From NCBI RefSeq assembly GCF_011300455.1, contig NZ_CP049869.1, forward strand, positions 434,001-498,000: 64,000 nt of DNA, read 5' to 3'. The position numbers were made by a program, and so were the translations under genes. Of this stretch, positions 27,755 to 35,210 are shown one piece after another. The notes under the pieces are model-generated. The model was not told the DNA's origin. It searched no databases and saw nothing but the letters and a program-made list of their open reading frames with translations. The stretch is from Sphingomonas piscis (lineage in GTDB: Bacteria; Pseudomonadota; Alphaproteobacteria; Sphingomonadales; Sphingomonadaceae). Position 1 is the first letter of the stretch. Every line of letters begins with the position of its first letter.

Positions 27755-28570
27755 TCAAAAGCCGGATTGACCGAATGGAACGACCTTGTTTGCGGCGTCG
27801 TGGCCAATGTCCGCCGAGCCGCCGAACGGGATCCCCGACCGGGTGCACCAATCGCGAACGATCGCTTCGGCGTCGCTGCCGAACGCGGGATCATTGTCGG
27901 GAACGTCGCTGACCCGCCCGAGCCGCAGTCTCCGCACTTTGCGGACGCTGGGTGAGGACGAAAGATGAAACATGGTCCGGTCGATGCGGTAGAGGTGTTC
28001 GCTGACATCCTCGACCAGCAGATCGGCTCCGCTGAAGTCCGGCTCCAGCGAAGTTCCCAGCAGGTTGGATAATACTGTCAGGTTAAACGCCAGCGCAGGC
28101 CCATCCACGCCCGCTTCGAGAGCGTCGGGGTCGCCGCGGACCATCCAGTCCAATGCGCGGTTCACCGCCGCCGGACCGCCTTCGCGAACGACGTCCTGAA
28201 CCATCGGCCCATGGGCCACGGAGGCACCTGCCTTGTGCAACCCGGCCAGTAGGAAACCGCCGTCGCTATAGCCAAGGTAAGTTTTGGTACGCGCAGCGCT
28301 CGGCAAATCTTTTACCGCGGTTTCGGCAATCCGGTTCGACCCGTAACCGCCCCGCGCGAACCACACCGCATCGACGCACTCATCGGCCATGACCTCGCGC
28401 AAAGCCGCCAGCCGGTCGGCATCGCTTCCCGCGAAGTGGCCTTCGGAAAGGAAGCTTTGCGGGTGGATCATCAGCTCGCAGTCGCCCCGGGCGCTTGCGA
28501 TCGCCTGGACAGCCTCTGCCGCTTCCCGCTTCAGCGTGCAGCTCGGCGCCACAACCGCGATCCGGACCAT
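27755..28570 (-). CDS. ldcA: LD-carboxypeptidase, S66 family
   Basis: Cytosolic serine peptidase that trims the terminal D-Ala from murein tetrapeptides during peptidoglycan recycling (271 aa). The catalytic Ser102 is in GYSDGGFL; RGGYGSNR precedes it; the Glu lies in LVEDVSEHLYRID and the His in DIGHDAAN near the C-terminus. All three members of the Ser-His-Glu triad are visible. ATG at 28570. It is divergent from the Mpl-like Mur ligase gene (45-nt gap), a natural partner because it supplies tripeptide. Confidence 0.9.
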   Translation of the reverse strand: MVRIAVVAPSCTLKREAAEAVQAIASARGDCELMIHPQSFLSEGHFAGSDADRLAALREVMADECVDAVWFARGGYGSNRIAETAVKDLPSAARTKTYLGYSDGGFLLAGLHKAGASVAHGPMVQDVVREGGPAAVNRALDWMVRGDPDALEAGVDGPALAFNLTVLSNLLGTSLEPDFSGADLLVEDVSEHLYRIDRTMFHLSSSPSVRKVRRLRLGRVSDVPDNDPAFGSDAEAIVRDWCTRSGIPFGGSADIGHDAANKVVPFGQSGF

Positions 28571-28615
28571 CTTTTCCCCTTTGTCTTCGCCGCCCCACGC
28601 AATAGTGCACCCGCC

Positions 28616-30010
28616 ATGCAGGATTCCACCTTCTTCTGCGGCATCGGCGGCAGCGGCATGCTGCCCCTGGCGTGCATCGTGCGCGCCAACGGCACGCGCG
28701 TTCTCGGCTCCGACCGGGCGCTTGATGCCGGCCGGCTTGCGCCGAAGTTCGATTATCTCCGCTCGCTGGGAATCGACTTATTCCCGCAGGACGGGTCCGG
28801 CGTGGACGCGGGCATGACCTTGGTGACCTCCGCAGCGGTCGAGGACACCATTCCCGATGTCGTGCGCGCCCGCGCCCTAGGGTTGCCTCACCTCACCCGG
28901 CCTCAGCTACTGGCCCAATTGCTCAACGCTGCGGAGCGAAGCGTCGCGGTCGGGGGAACCAGCGGCAAGTCGACGGTGACCGGCATGATCGGCTGGATCC
29001 TGCATGTTCTCGGCCGCAAGCCGACGGTGATGAACGGTGCGGTGATGAAGAATTTCGTCAGCGCCGATGCGCCTTTCGCAAGCGCACTGGTCGGCGACCC
29101 CGGCCTGTTCGTCAGCGAGGTGGATGAAAGCGACGGGTCCATCGCCCTATATCGGCCTGGGGTAGCCGTGCTGAACAACGTGACGCTGGACCATAAGGAA
29201 ATGGACGAGCTTCGCGAGCTGTTCGGCGGCTTCCTAAATGCGGCGTCCACAGCGGTGATCAACCTTGATGACCCCGAAACGCGTCTGCTTGGCGAAAGGT
29301 TGGAGCCAAGCCGGCGTATCACCTACGCGTTCGATCACCCAGACGCAGACCTTCTCGGCCGCAACCTTCGGCTTTCCCCGGGCGAAGCGACCTTCGACCT
29401 GGTTCACGAAGGAGAAGCTTATGCCGTTCGGCTCGCCGTGCCGGGCCGTCACAATGCCTCCAACGCATTGGCGGCGATCGGTGCCGTTCTGGCGCTTGGC
29501 ATCTCCGTTGCGGAGGCCGCGGAAGCACTGGCAAGCTTTCAGGGCTTGAAGCGCCGGCTCGAGACGGTTGGTACTGCTGGCGGCGTGACGGTGATCGACG
29601 ACTTCGGCCACAATCCCGATAAGATCGACGCGACCTTGGCGGCGCTCCGGGCGCAAGCCGGACGGCTGCTCGTGATGTTCCAGCCGCATGGCTATGGCCC
29701 AATCGCCAAAATGGGAGACGAACTCGCCCGAAGCTTTGCGGACGGACTTGGCGAAAACGACCGCCTCTACATGCCTGACCCCGTTTACCAGGGCGGCACC
29801 GTCGATCGAAGCCGTGGATCGGAATGGCTGGTCGGCAAGGTATGCGAACTCGGGCGATCAGCCGATCACATCCCGAAGCGGCAGGCGATTGCCGACAGGC
29901 TGATCGCCGAAGCGAGGCCTGGCGACCGCATCGTCATCATGGGTGCCCGCGACGATACGCTGAGCGATCTGGCGGCGCAGATCGTCGCCGCTCTCGCCGC
30001 GCGGAACTGA
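28616..30010 (+). CDS. Mur ligase, Mpl-like (murein peptide ligase)
   Basis: ATP-dependent amide ligase of the MurC/Mpl group (464 aa). The N-terminal UDP-binding loop is GIGGSGMLPLA; the P-loop is GGTSGKST; VSEVDESDGS, NNVTLDHKEMDE and PGRHNASNALAAIGAV are the central-domain motifs; the C-terminal domain has VIDDFGHNPDKI. Mpl attaches recycled L-Ala-D-Glu-mDAP to UDP-MurNAc. The P-loop has GTSGKS where MurC/Mpl usually have GTHGKT, so it may be a divergent subfamily. It is too short for a MurC fusion and is not in a dcw cluster. ATG 28616; the frame is open upstream without a start signal. Confidence 0.85.
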   Translation: MQDSTFFCGIGGSGMLPLACIVRANGTRVLGSDRALDAGRLAPKFDYLRSLGIDLFPQDGSGVDAGMTLVTSAAVEDTIPDVVRARALGLPHLTRPQLLAQLLNAAERSVAVGGTSGKSTVTGMIGWILHVLGRKPTVMNGAVMKNFVSADAPFASALVGDPGLFVSEVDESDGSIALYRPGVAVLNNVTLDHKEMDELRELFGGFLNAASTAVINLDDPETRLLGERLEPSRRITYAFDHPDADLLGRNLRLSPGEATFDLVHEGEAYAVRLAVPGRHNASNALAAIGAVLALGISVAEAAEALASFQGLKRRLETVGTAGGVTVIDDFGHNPDKIDATLAALRAQAGRLLVMFQPHGYGPIAKMGDELARSFADGLGENDRLYMPDPVYQGGTVDRSRGSEWLVGKVCELGRSADHIPKRQAIADRLIAEARPGDRIVIMGARDDTLSDLAAQIVAALAARN

Positions 30011-30035
30011 CTCCCGCTTTTCGCGTCGGGCACTC

Positions 30036-30413
30036 ATGGCGAAGCCTGGAACGGTAATTGGCTGGAAGCTCCCCAGCGACGAGCGCGCCCGGCTGATCGA
30101 CCTATTCCCGCCGCGATACGAACGGGTCGTGGCCGACCATGTAACGCTGAAAAGCGGCGCAACCGCCGGCACACCAGTTCCGCAAGGGGTTCGCGCGCGG
30201 ATCGTCGGCCGGGCCGATGACGGAACGAGCCTGGAGTGTTTGGTGGCCGAGCTGGACGGGACCACCGATCGTCCGGACGGATCGACTTACCATATTACCT
30301 GGTCGCTCGGACCCCGCCGCAAAGCGCGCGAGAGCAACGATGTGCTTCGGGATCTTGGGTGGAGCCGCTTCGAGGAGCCCATTCCCGTAAGCCTGAACCC
30401 GGCGCGTTTCTGA
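30036..30413 (+). CDS. Conserved protein of unknown function
   Basis: 125-aa soluble protein starting MAKPGTVIGWKLPSDERARL. The pattern VADHVTLK in the first half and GSTYHITWSL in the second half recalls the paired H-x-T/S motifs of 2H phosphoesterases or RNA-ligase-associated domains, but spacing and length make this only a suggestion. ATG at 30036. It is 26 nt after the Mur ligase and 1 nt before the HAD phosphatase gene, so all three may form one operon. Confidence 0.7.
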   Translation: MAKPGTVIGWKLPSDERARLIDLFPPRYERVVADHVTLKSGATAGTPVPQGVRARIVGRADDGTSLECLVAELDGTTDRPDGSTYHITWSLGPRRKARESNDVLRDLGWSRFEEPIPVSLNPARF

Positions 30414-30414
30414 C

Positions 30415-30897
30415 GTGCCGAGGCTATTTCTCGATTGCGACGGCGTGCTGGCCGACTTCGACACGGCAGCATCGCGGCTGCTGGGCATGCCGGCCGCCCA
30501 GTTTCAGGCCCGGCATGGCAACCGTGACTTCTGGAAGCGGATCCAACGCGCGCCGGACTTCTATGGCACCCTGCCGAAGATGGCGGACGCGAATCAGCTG
30601 TTCGAAGGTGTGAAACACCTCAATCCGACGATTTTGACCGGACTTCCTCTAGGCAACTGGGCAGCGCCGCAGAAGGTTCGCTGGGCAGCCGAGCACTTCC
30701 CGGGCGTGCCCATCATCACCTGCATGGCGCGCGACAAGCATCGGCACATGCATGTCGGCGACGTGCTGGTGGACGACCGGGAAACGCACCGGGCCGCCTA
30801 TGAAGATGCGGGGATGATCTTCATTCACCACACCAGCGCGGCCGACAGCCTGCGCCAGCTTTCGCCCATCTTTCCGTCGGTGAGATCGCCGGCTTAA
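30415..30897 (+). CDS. HAD-family 5' nucleotidase-like phosphatase
   Basis: 160-aa haloacid dehalogenase-fold protein resembling 5'(3')-deoxyribonucleotidases. Motif I is DCDGVLADFD (nucleophile Asp and acid Asp), motif II TGLP and motif III DVLVDDRETH. Small cap elements fit between motifs I and II (NRDFWKRIQRAPDFYGTLP). It probably dephosphorylates nucleoside monophosphates. GTG start at 30415, one base after the previous stop. It converges with the gene at 30894 (4-nt overlap). Confidence 0.82.
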   Translation: MPRLFLDCDGVLADFDTAASRLLGMPAAQFQARHGNRDFWKRIQRAPDFYGTLPKMADANQLFEGVKHLNPTILTGLPLGNWAAPQKVRWAAEHFPGVPIITCMARDKHRHMHVGDVLVDDRETHRAAYEDAGMIFIHHTSAADSLRQLSPIFPSVRSPA

Positions 30898-31445
30898 GCG
30901 GCGGTCTTGAGATCGACCTTCTCGACCCACTCCGGCCAGAAGGCGGGCTCCCGGTTCGACCAGCCCGGCGCCGTGGCGGCGCTCTCGCTGATCGACTGGA
31001 GCAAGGTCCGACGGCGATCCGGGTGGAGGTGCGGCAAGGCGGCCGCCGCGCAGAAGGCCGAGGGCAGCCACGGGCGCGCCGCAGCACCGATCAGGCGCTC
31101 GTACAGGAAGCGATAGGCCGCGAAGTTCGGCAAGCGATCCTGACCGAGGTCGAAGGCCGACAGTGAGATCAATGTTCCAAGGAACGGCTCGATCATGTCG
31201 AGGCCGCTGTCGTCCGGCACATGTTGGCGAAGCGAGTCGAGCTGCTTGTAGAGGCGGCCTTGCGCGCGGATCGAGGAGCCCTCGGCCTCGTCGCGGGCCC
31301 AGCATTCCATCGCGTCGCGGCGGCCGTAGGCAACGTCGAGCGACCGGCGAATGTAGCGCTGCGTAGCCTTAGAAAAGGCCGCAAATTCCTTCATTTCCGA
31401 GATCAGCATAGCGCCGCTGGCCGGCTGGCTGGTCCGCGTGATCAT
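30894..31445 (-). CDS. Conserved hypothetical protein
   Basis: 183-aa protein, predicted mostly helical and soluble (EFAAFSKATQRYIRRSLDVAYGRRDAMECWARDEAEG; FAAYRFLYERLIGAAARPWLPSAF). No signal peptide, no metal motif and no family that I recognise. ATG 31445 with AGGAG upstream. Codon use is like its neighbours. A long upstream gap with an inverted repeat and a DnaA-box-like site may carry its control region. Confidence 0.7.
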   Translation of the reverse strand: MITRTSQPASGAMLISEMKEFAAFSKATQRYIRRSLDVAYGRRDAMECWARDEAEGSSIRAQGRLYKQLDSLRQHVPDDSGLDMIEPFLGTLISLSAFDLGQDRLPNFAAYRFLYERLIGAAARPWLPSAFCAAAALPHLHPDRRRTLLQSISESAATAPGWSNREPAFWPEWVEKVDLKTAA

Positions 31446-31563
31446 GACCCGACTCCTTTTGCCCAGGTAGGATCATGCGGTTGGTTTGGTTTCGCAAAAC
31501 TTAACCACAATCCCACCCCCCATTCAGATTGAATCAGAGGGCGGGACCTGCGGCAATACGAAA

Positions 31564-31600
31564 GTGTCACGGTTCGTCGCAGAGCGGCGAACTGTCACAT
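31564..31600. promoter_or_regulatory. Imperfect inverted repeat, candidate operator
   Basis: GTGTCACGGTTCG (31564-31576) and CGAACTGTCACAT (31588-31600) form an inverted repeat with 10 of 13 matching positions and an 11-nt spacer. It lies in the 192-bp gap between the 183-aa hypothetical gene and the 70-aa protein gene. No coding sequence fits there; it might bind a dimeric regulator. Confidence 0.3.
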
Positions 31601-31610
31601 ACATGCAACT

Positions 31611-31619
31611 TGTGGATAA
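31611..31619 (-). promoter_or_regulatory. Single DnaA-box match
   Basis: TGTGGATAA on the plus strand is a perfect complement of the TTATCCACA consensus DnaA box. Only one copy is present in this gap and no other origin features accompany it, so it is more likely a regulatory or titration site, or chance, than an origin. Confidence 0.3.
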
Positions 31620-31637
31620 CTAATCCGTCACCCCAGA

Positions 31638-31850
31638 TCAGCCGGGAAAGCCGGACGACGGCACCGGCTCGTCACTCTGGCCTGGCTGCGCCGCGGCGGG
31701 CGGATCGGACGCGTCCATGGACTCGTCGCTGCCGACGTCGACCTTGCGGTCGAGATCGTCGGGGTTGCGCTTGAGCTCCTGCTCAAGATCCTTGTTTGGT
31801 GCCGCTGAATGAACCGCGGGCGGAATAATCTTCTGTTCGTCCTTGCTCAT
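31638..31850 (-). CDS. Small acidic protein under an EcfG promoter
   Basis: 70-aa hydrophilic, probably disordered protein (MSKDEQKIIPPAVHSAAPNK..) with a C-terminal motif ESMDASDPPAAAQPGQ that recalls the (E/D)SFPASDPP motif of small stress-associated alphaproteobacterial proteins. ATG 31850 has AGGA 8 nt upstream and a consensus sigma-EcfG promoter 30 nt before it, so it is probably part of the general stress response. The frame is open further upstream, but that part lacks a start signal and runs into the promoter. Confidence 0.72.
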   Translation of the reverse strand: MSKDEQKIIPPAVHSAAPNKDLEQELKRNPDDLDRKVDVGSDESMDASDPPAAAQPGQSDEPVPSSGFPG

Positions 31851-31879
31851 GGTGAAGTCCTGAACTCCTTTCGAAGTAG

Positions 31880-31905
31880 AACGACCGTCCCGCCGCCGTC
31901 GTTCC
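31880..31905 (-). promoter_or_regulatory. Sigma-EcfG (general stress) promoter
   Basis: On the minus strand GGAAC (31905-31901) is followed after exactly 17 nt by CGTT (31883-31880), matching the alphaproteobacterial EcfG consensus GGAAC-N16/17-CGTT. It is intergenic and correctly placed for the 70-aa acidic protein gene starting at 31850. Confidence 0.75.
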
Positions 31906-32004
31906 GCAGCCTTTACGATAATCATTCGACCGGCAGCGCCGGCATTTCTGCCAGCGGCGCTTCCGGGGTTTGCCTCGCCGGATCCAAGCGACGAATATGG
32001 CGCC

Positions 32005-33219
32005 ATGCAGTTGCTGCCACTGACCCGTGCCGAACATCGCCTTTCGGACTGGCCGATTGCCGCCAAGTCCATCCTGGGCTTCTGGGTGTTCTACGCGCTC
32101 ACGGTGGTTGCGCGCGCCTGGCTCGGCACCGATCCGGTGACGGAACTTCGCAATCGCCTGCTGCTGATCGGCTTCGGGATCATTCTCACTGCGCTTATCT
32201 ACCTTGCGCTGGCGGCGTTCGGCCGCGGGCGAAGCCTTGCCCGCCGCGCCGTGATCGCTGCCGCGGGCTCGTTCCTGGCAGCGGGCGCCATGTCCGGTTT
32301 TCAGGTGCTCGCCGACCGGATCATGGCGGACAGCAAGGAACAGGTGCGATACCAGGCTCGCGAAGGCTTTGTGATCGTCGAGCAGGGCCGCCGGGTGCGT
32401 ATCGAGCGGATGTCGCAGGCGCCCCTCGAAGTCACCCTGCCCCGTCTTAGCGAGCTCGACTCCGCCAAGCAGTTCCGGATCGCCGCCAATCTCGCCGTCA
32501 TGTGGTTATTCTTTTTCGCTGCGTGGAGCGCGTTCTACCTGGCGATGGTGGCACAGCGGGACGCGCTGGAAGCGCAGCAGCGCGCTGCCGACGCGGAAGG
32601 TGCCGCGCAGGCGGCGCAGGTCCGGGCACTCCGCTATCAGGTCAACCCGCACTTCCTGTTCAACACGCTGAACAGCTTGTCCTCGCTGGTGATGACGGGG
32701 CGCAGCGACCGTGCTGAAACGATGCTGCTCGCACTGTCGACCTTTTTCCGCTCGACCTTGTCGCTCGACCCGACCGCGGACGTCACCCTGGCAGAGGAAA
32801 TCGATCTCCAGCGGCTCTATCTCGACATCGAGAAAGCCCGATTCCCCGACCGGCTCCAGGTCGAGATCGACGTTCCGGAGGAGCTCGAGCAGGCACGGCT
32901 TCCCGCCCTGATCCTTCAGCCCATCGTTGAGAATGCGATCAAGTATGGCGTGTCGACGACGCGCAAGACCGTGGTCGTGAGTATCGCCGCCCGGACCATG
33001 GACGATGGCCGAATGTGTCTGGAGATCAGCAATCGACTGAAACATGGCGGCAAGGACGCCCTGGGCGCGGCAACCCATGAAGGGACCGGGCTTGGCCTAT
33101 CCAACGTTTCTCAGCGCCTCCAGGCCCGGTTCGGACGCCGCGGCGAGTGCCGCTTCGGACCGATGACGGAGGGTGGCTACAAGGTTGCACTGACGATGCC
33201 GGTGGAACGCCGTGGCTGA
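32005..33219 (+). CDS. LytS/YehU-type sensor histidine kinase
   Basis: Membrane sensor kinase (404 aa) with about four transmembrane helices: near residues 20-40, 50-72, 80-100 and after a periplasmic or cytosolic loop at about 160-185. The His_kinase domain has phospho-acceptor His216 in QVNPHFLFNTLNSL. The ATPase part has ILQPIVENAIKYGV and GTGLGLSNVSQRL. ATG 32005. The downstream LytTR regulator starts inside its last codons (8-nt overlap), a standard two-component pair. Ligand unknown. Confidence 0.9.
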   Translation: MQLLPLTRAEHRLSDWPIAAKSILGFWVFYALTVVARAWLGTDPVTELRNRLLLIGFGIILTALIYLALAAFGRGRSLARRAVIAAAGSFLAAGAMSGFQVLADRIMADSKEQVRYQAREGFVIVEQGRRVRIERMSQAPLEVTLPRLSELDSAKQFRIAANLAVMWLFFFAAWSAFYLAMVAQRDALEAQQRAADAEGAAQAAQVRALRYQVNPHFLFNTLNSLSSLVMTGRSDRAETMLLALSTFFRSTLSLDPTADVTLAEEIDLQRLYLDIEKARFPDRLQVEIDVPEELEQARLPALILQPIVENAIKYGVSTTRKTVVVSIAARTMDDGRMCLEISNRLKHGGKDALGAATHEGTGLGLSNVSQRLQARFGRRGECRFGPMTEGGYKVALTMPVERRG

Positions 33220-33951
33220 GGATTCGCTGCGGGTCCTGATTGCGGATGACGAGCCGCTGGCAGCGGAGCGGCTGCAATTGCTGCTTGCCCGAAGCGAGGG
33301 CGCGGCGCTGGTCGGCACCGCCGGCGACGGCGAGTCCGCCGTGTCCATGAGCGAGGCGCTGCAGCCCGACCTTCTGCTGCTCGACATTGCCATGCCAGGG
33401 CTCGACGGCATTGCGGTCGCCCGGGCGCTTGCCCGCCAGACCCCCGCGCCCGCGGTGGTGTTCGTCACCGCCTTCGACCAGTTCGCCGTCGCCGCCTTCG
33501 AAGTCGAGGCCGTGGACTACCTAATGAAGCCGGTCGACCCGGTTCGCCTTCAGCGCGCGCTCGACCGGGCGCGAACCTATCTGAGGCAGCGCACCGAGGG
33601 GGGGCCAAGCAGGCCACCCGCTGGCTCGAGGAATTCTGGGCTTCCGACCTCACCGGCCTCGTGCGGATCGCCGCTCGCGACGTCGATCGTGTGTCGGCGG
33701 AGCGCGATTACATGCGCCTGCACGTCGGGCGACGCAGCTGGCTCATCCACCACAGCATGGCAGCGCTGGAGGAAGGATTGAACCCTGAATTGTTCGTGCG
33801 TCTTCACCGGTCGGCGATCGTCCGTCGCGACTTCATCACGGGGTTCACGCGCAACGCCTCAGGCCGCTGGATCGCCCGCCTTGCCGATGGGGAAGAGCAG
33901 CCCGTCGGAAGGCTCTACGCCGATCGGGTGCGGAGTATGGCGGGCCGCTAG
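33212..33951 (+). pseudogene. LytTR response regulator, frameshifted in a poly-G run
   Basis: Partner regulator of the preceding kinase. A receiver domain (Asp58 in LLLDIAMPG, Lys106 in MKPVDP) is read from GTG 33212 in one frame. The DNA-binding LytTR domain (VRIAARDVDRVSAERDYMRLHVG ... LFVRLHRSAIVRRDFI) continues in another frame and ends at 33951. The frames would join if the G run at 33598-33604 had eight bases instead of seven. As written, translation runs 190 aa and ends at 33781 without the output domain. It could be a true loss, a phase-variable switch, programmed slippage or a sequencing error; no other damage is seen. Confidence 0.85.
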
Positions 33952-35210
33952 TCTTCCGCGCTGCGGTCGACCACGGCCGCCACTGCAACATCCATGGTCA
34001 CATTGCCGAGCGTCCGGAAGATGTCGGGCACCATCTCCACCGCGACAAGCAGTGCGAGCGGCTCGATCGGCACGCCCAGCGCGATGGCTATCGGACCGAT
34101 TGAACTGATAAAGCTGACCTCACCGGGCAGGCTGATCGCCCCGTAGCTCATGACGGCTCCGACCGCGGTAGCCGCGACCATCTGGGTCATAGTCGGCTCA
34201 AGGCCCAACCAGTGCGCGACGTAGAAAGCGACTGCGGTGTTCATCGCCGGCCCCGTCGCCCGAAGCAATGCAACGGAAATCGGCAGTGTGACGCCCGCCG
34301 TCCCCTCCCTGATGTTGAGTCCCTGCGCGGCGGTCAGCATGGCCGGCAGCGAGGCAAGCGACGATCGGGTCGAGATAGCGACGGACTGTGGCCCAATCAT
34401 GCAGCGAGCGAAGGCCCGTGGATTCAACCCGCCGCCGAACACGGCAAGCGGATAGGCCATAATCGTCACCAGGGCGCCGATGACCGATAGGACGAGGACG
34501 TAGTGGCCGAGAGCAGCGAAGGCAGCGCCGCCCGCGCTTGCACCGACCGTGAAGGCGAGCGCGAACACGCCAAGCGGTGCAATCCACAGCACCCACGCGA
34601 TGATCACTAACAGCGCATCGGCGACCGCGTCGAAGAAGTTGACGACGAGGGCACGGCGGTCGGGCTCGATACGCGACAGGGCCAAGGCAAAAAGGAGGGC
34701 GAAGACCACCAAAGGCAGCACCTCACCGCTTGCCGCCACGGCAATGACATTGTCGGGAATCACCGATTTAAGAAAGTCCGCCGCGCCGAGGATTGGTGCG
34801 CTGGCCGCGGTTCCTGCCACGCCCGCGATCCCGGCGCGAAGTCCTGCCGCCGCCGCTTCCGGCAAGGGGAAGGCGCCGGTCAGCAATTTCACCATCACCG
34901 CGCCGATGATGGCGGATGCGGTGCAGATGATGACGATCCATAAGACGGTTCGCCCGGCAACCCTCCCGGCCCGGGCCATGTCGGCGCCCTTTGCAACACC
35001 CGTTACCAGTAGCGCGACCATCAACGGAATGACCGTCATCTTGAGGGCGTTCAGCCACAGGTTGCCGATCACCCCAAGCCACCGCACCGCGGGCTCACGA
35101 ATGCCATCGCCCGCATCGAGCACCGCCATTCCGAGCAGCAGGCCGGCGATAAGTGCGGCAAGAACAAGAAACGGGCGCGTGGACGGCGCCGCCGAAGCGG
35201 TTTGGGTCAA
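33948..35210 (-). CDS. Dicarboxylate/amino acid:cation symporter
   Basis: Inner-membrane transporter of the DAACS (DctA/GltP) family, 420 aa with about eight transmembrane helices and two re-entrant loops. Family marks are MTVIPLMVALLVTG, the serine-rich AISTRSSLASLPAML and a substrate region PGEVSFISSIGPIAIALG. The start is TTG at 35210, overlapping the preceding methyltransferase stop (TTGA); the frame upstream of it is antisense noise. The last NMD-type motif is varied (GPAMNTAVAF). Substrate may be a C4-dicarboxylate or an amino acid. Confidence 0.88.
   Translation of the reverse strand: MTQTASAAPSTRPFLVLAALIAGLLLGMAVLDAGDGIREPAVRWLGVIGNLWLNALKMTVIPLMVALLVTGVAKGADMARAGRVAGRTVLWIVIICTASAIIGAVMVKLLTGAFPLPEAAAAGLRAGIAGVAGTAASAPILGAADFLKSVIPDNVIAVAASGEVLPLVVFALLFALALSRIEPDRRALVVNFFDAVADALLVIIAWVLWIAPLGVFALAFTVGASAGGAAFAALGHYVLVLSVIGALVTIMAYPLAVFGGGLNPRAFARCMIGPQSVAISTRSSLASLPAMLTAAQGLNIREGTAGVTLPISVALLRATGPAMNTAVAFYVAHWLGLEPTMTQMVAATAVGAVMSYGAISLPGEVSFISSIGPIAIALGVPIEPLALLVAVEMVPDIFRTLGNVTMDVAVAAVVDRSAED

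Noticed and set aside
31446..31637. Possible replication origin in the gap with a DnaA box
   Set aside because: Only one box, no AT-rich unwinding region, no hemE, dnaA, parAB or repABC genes nearby.
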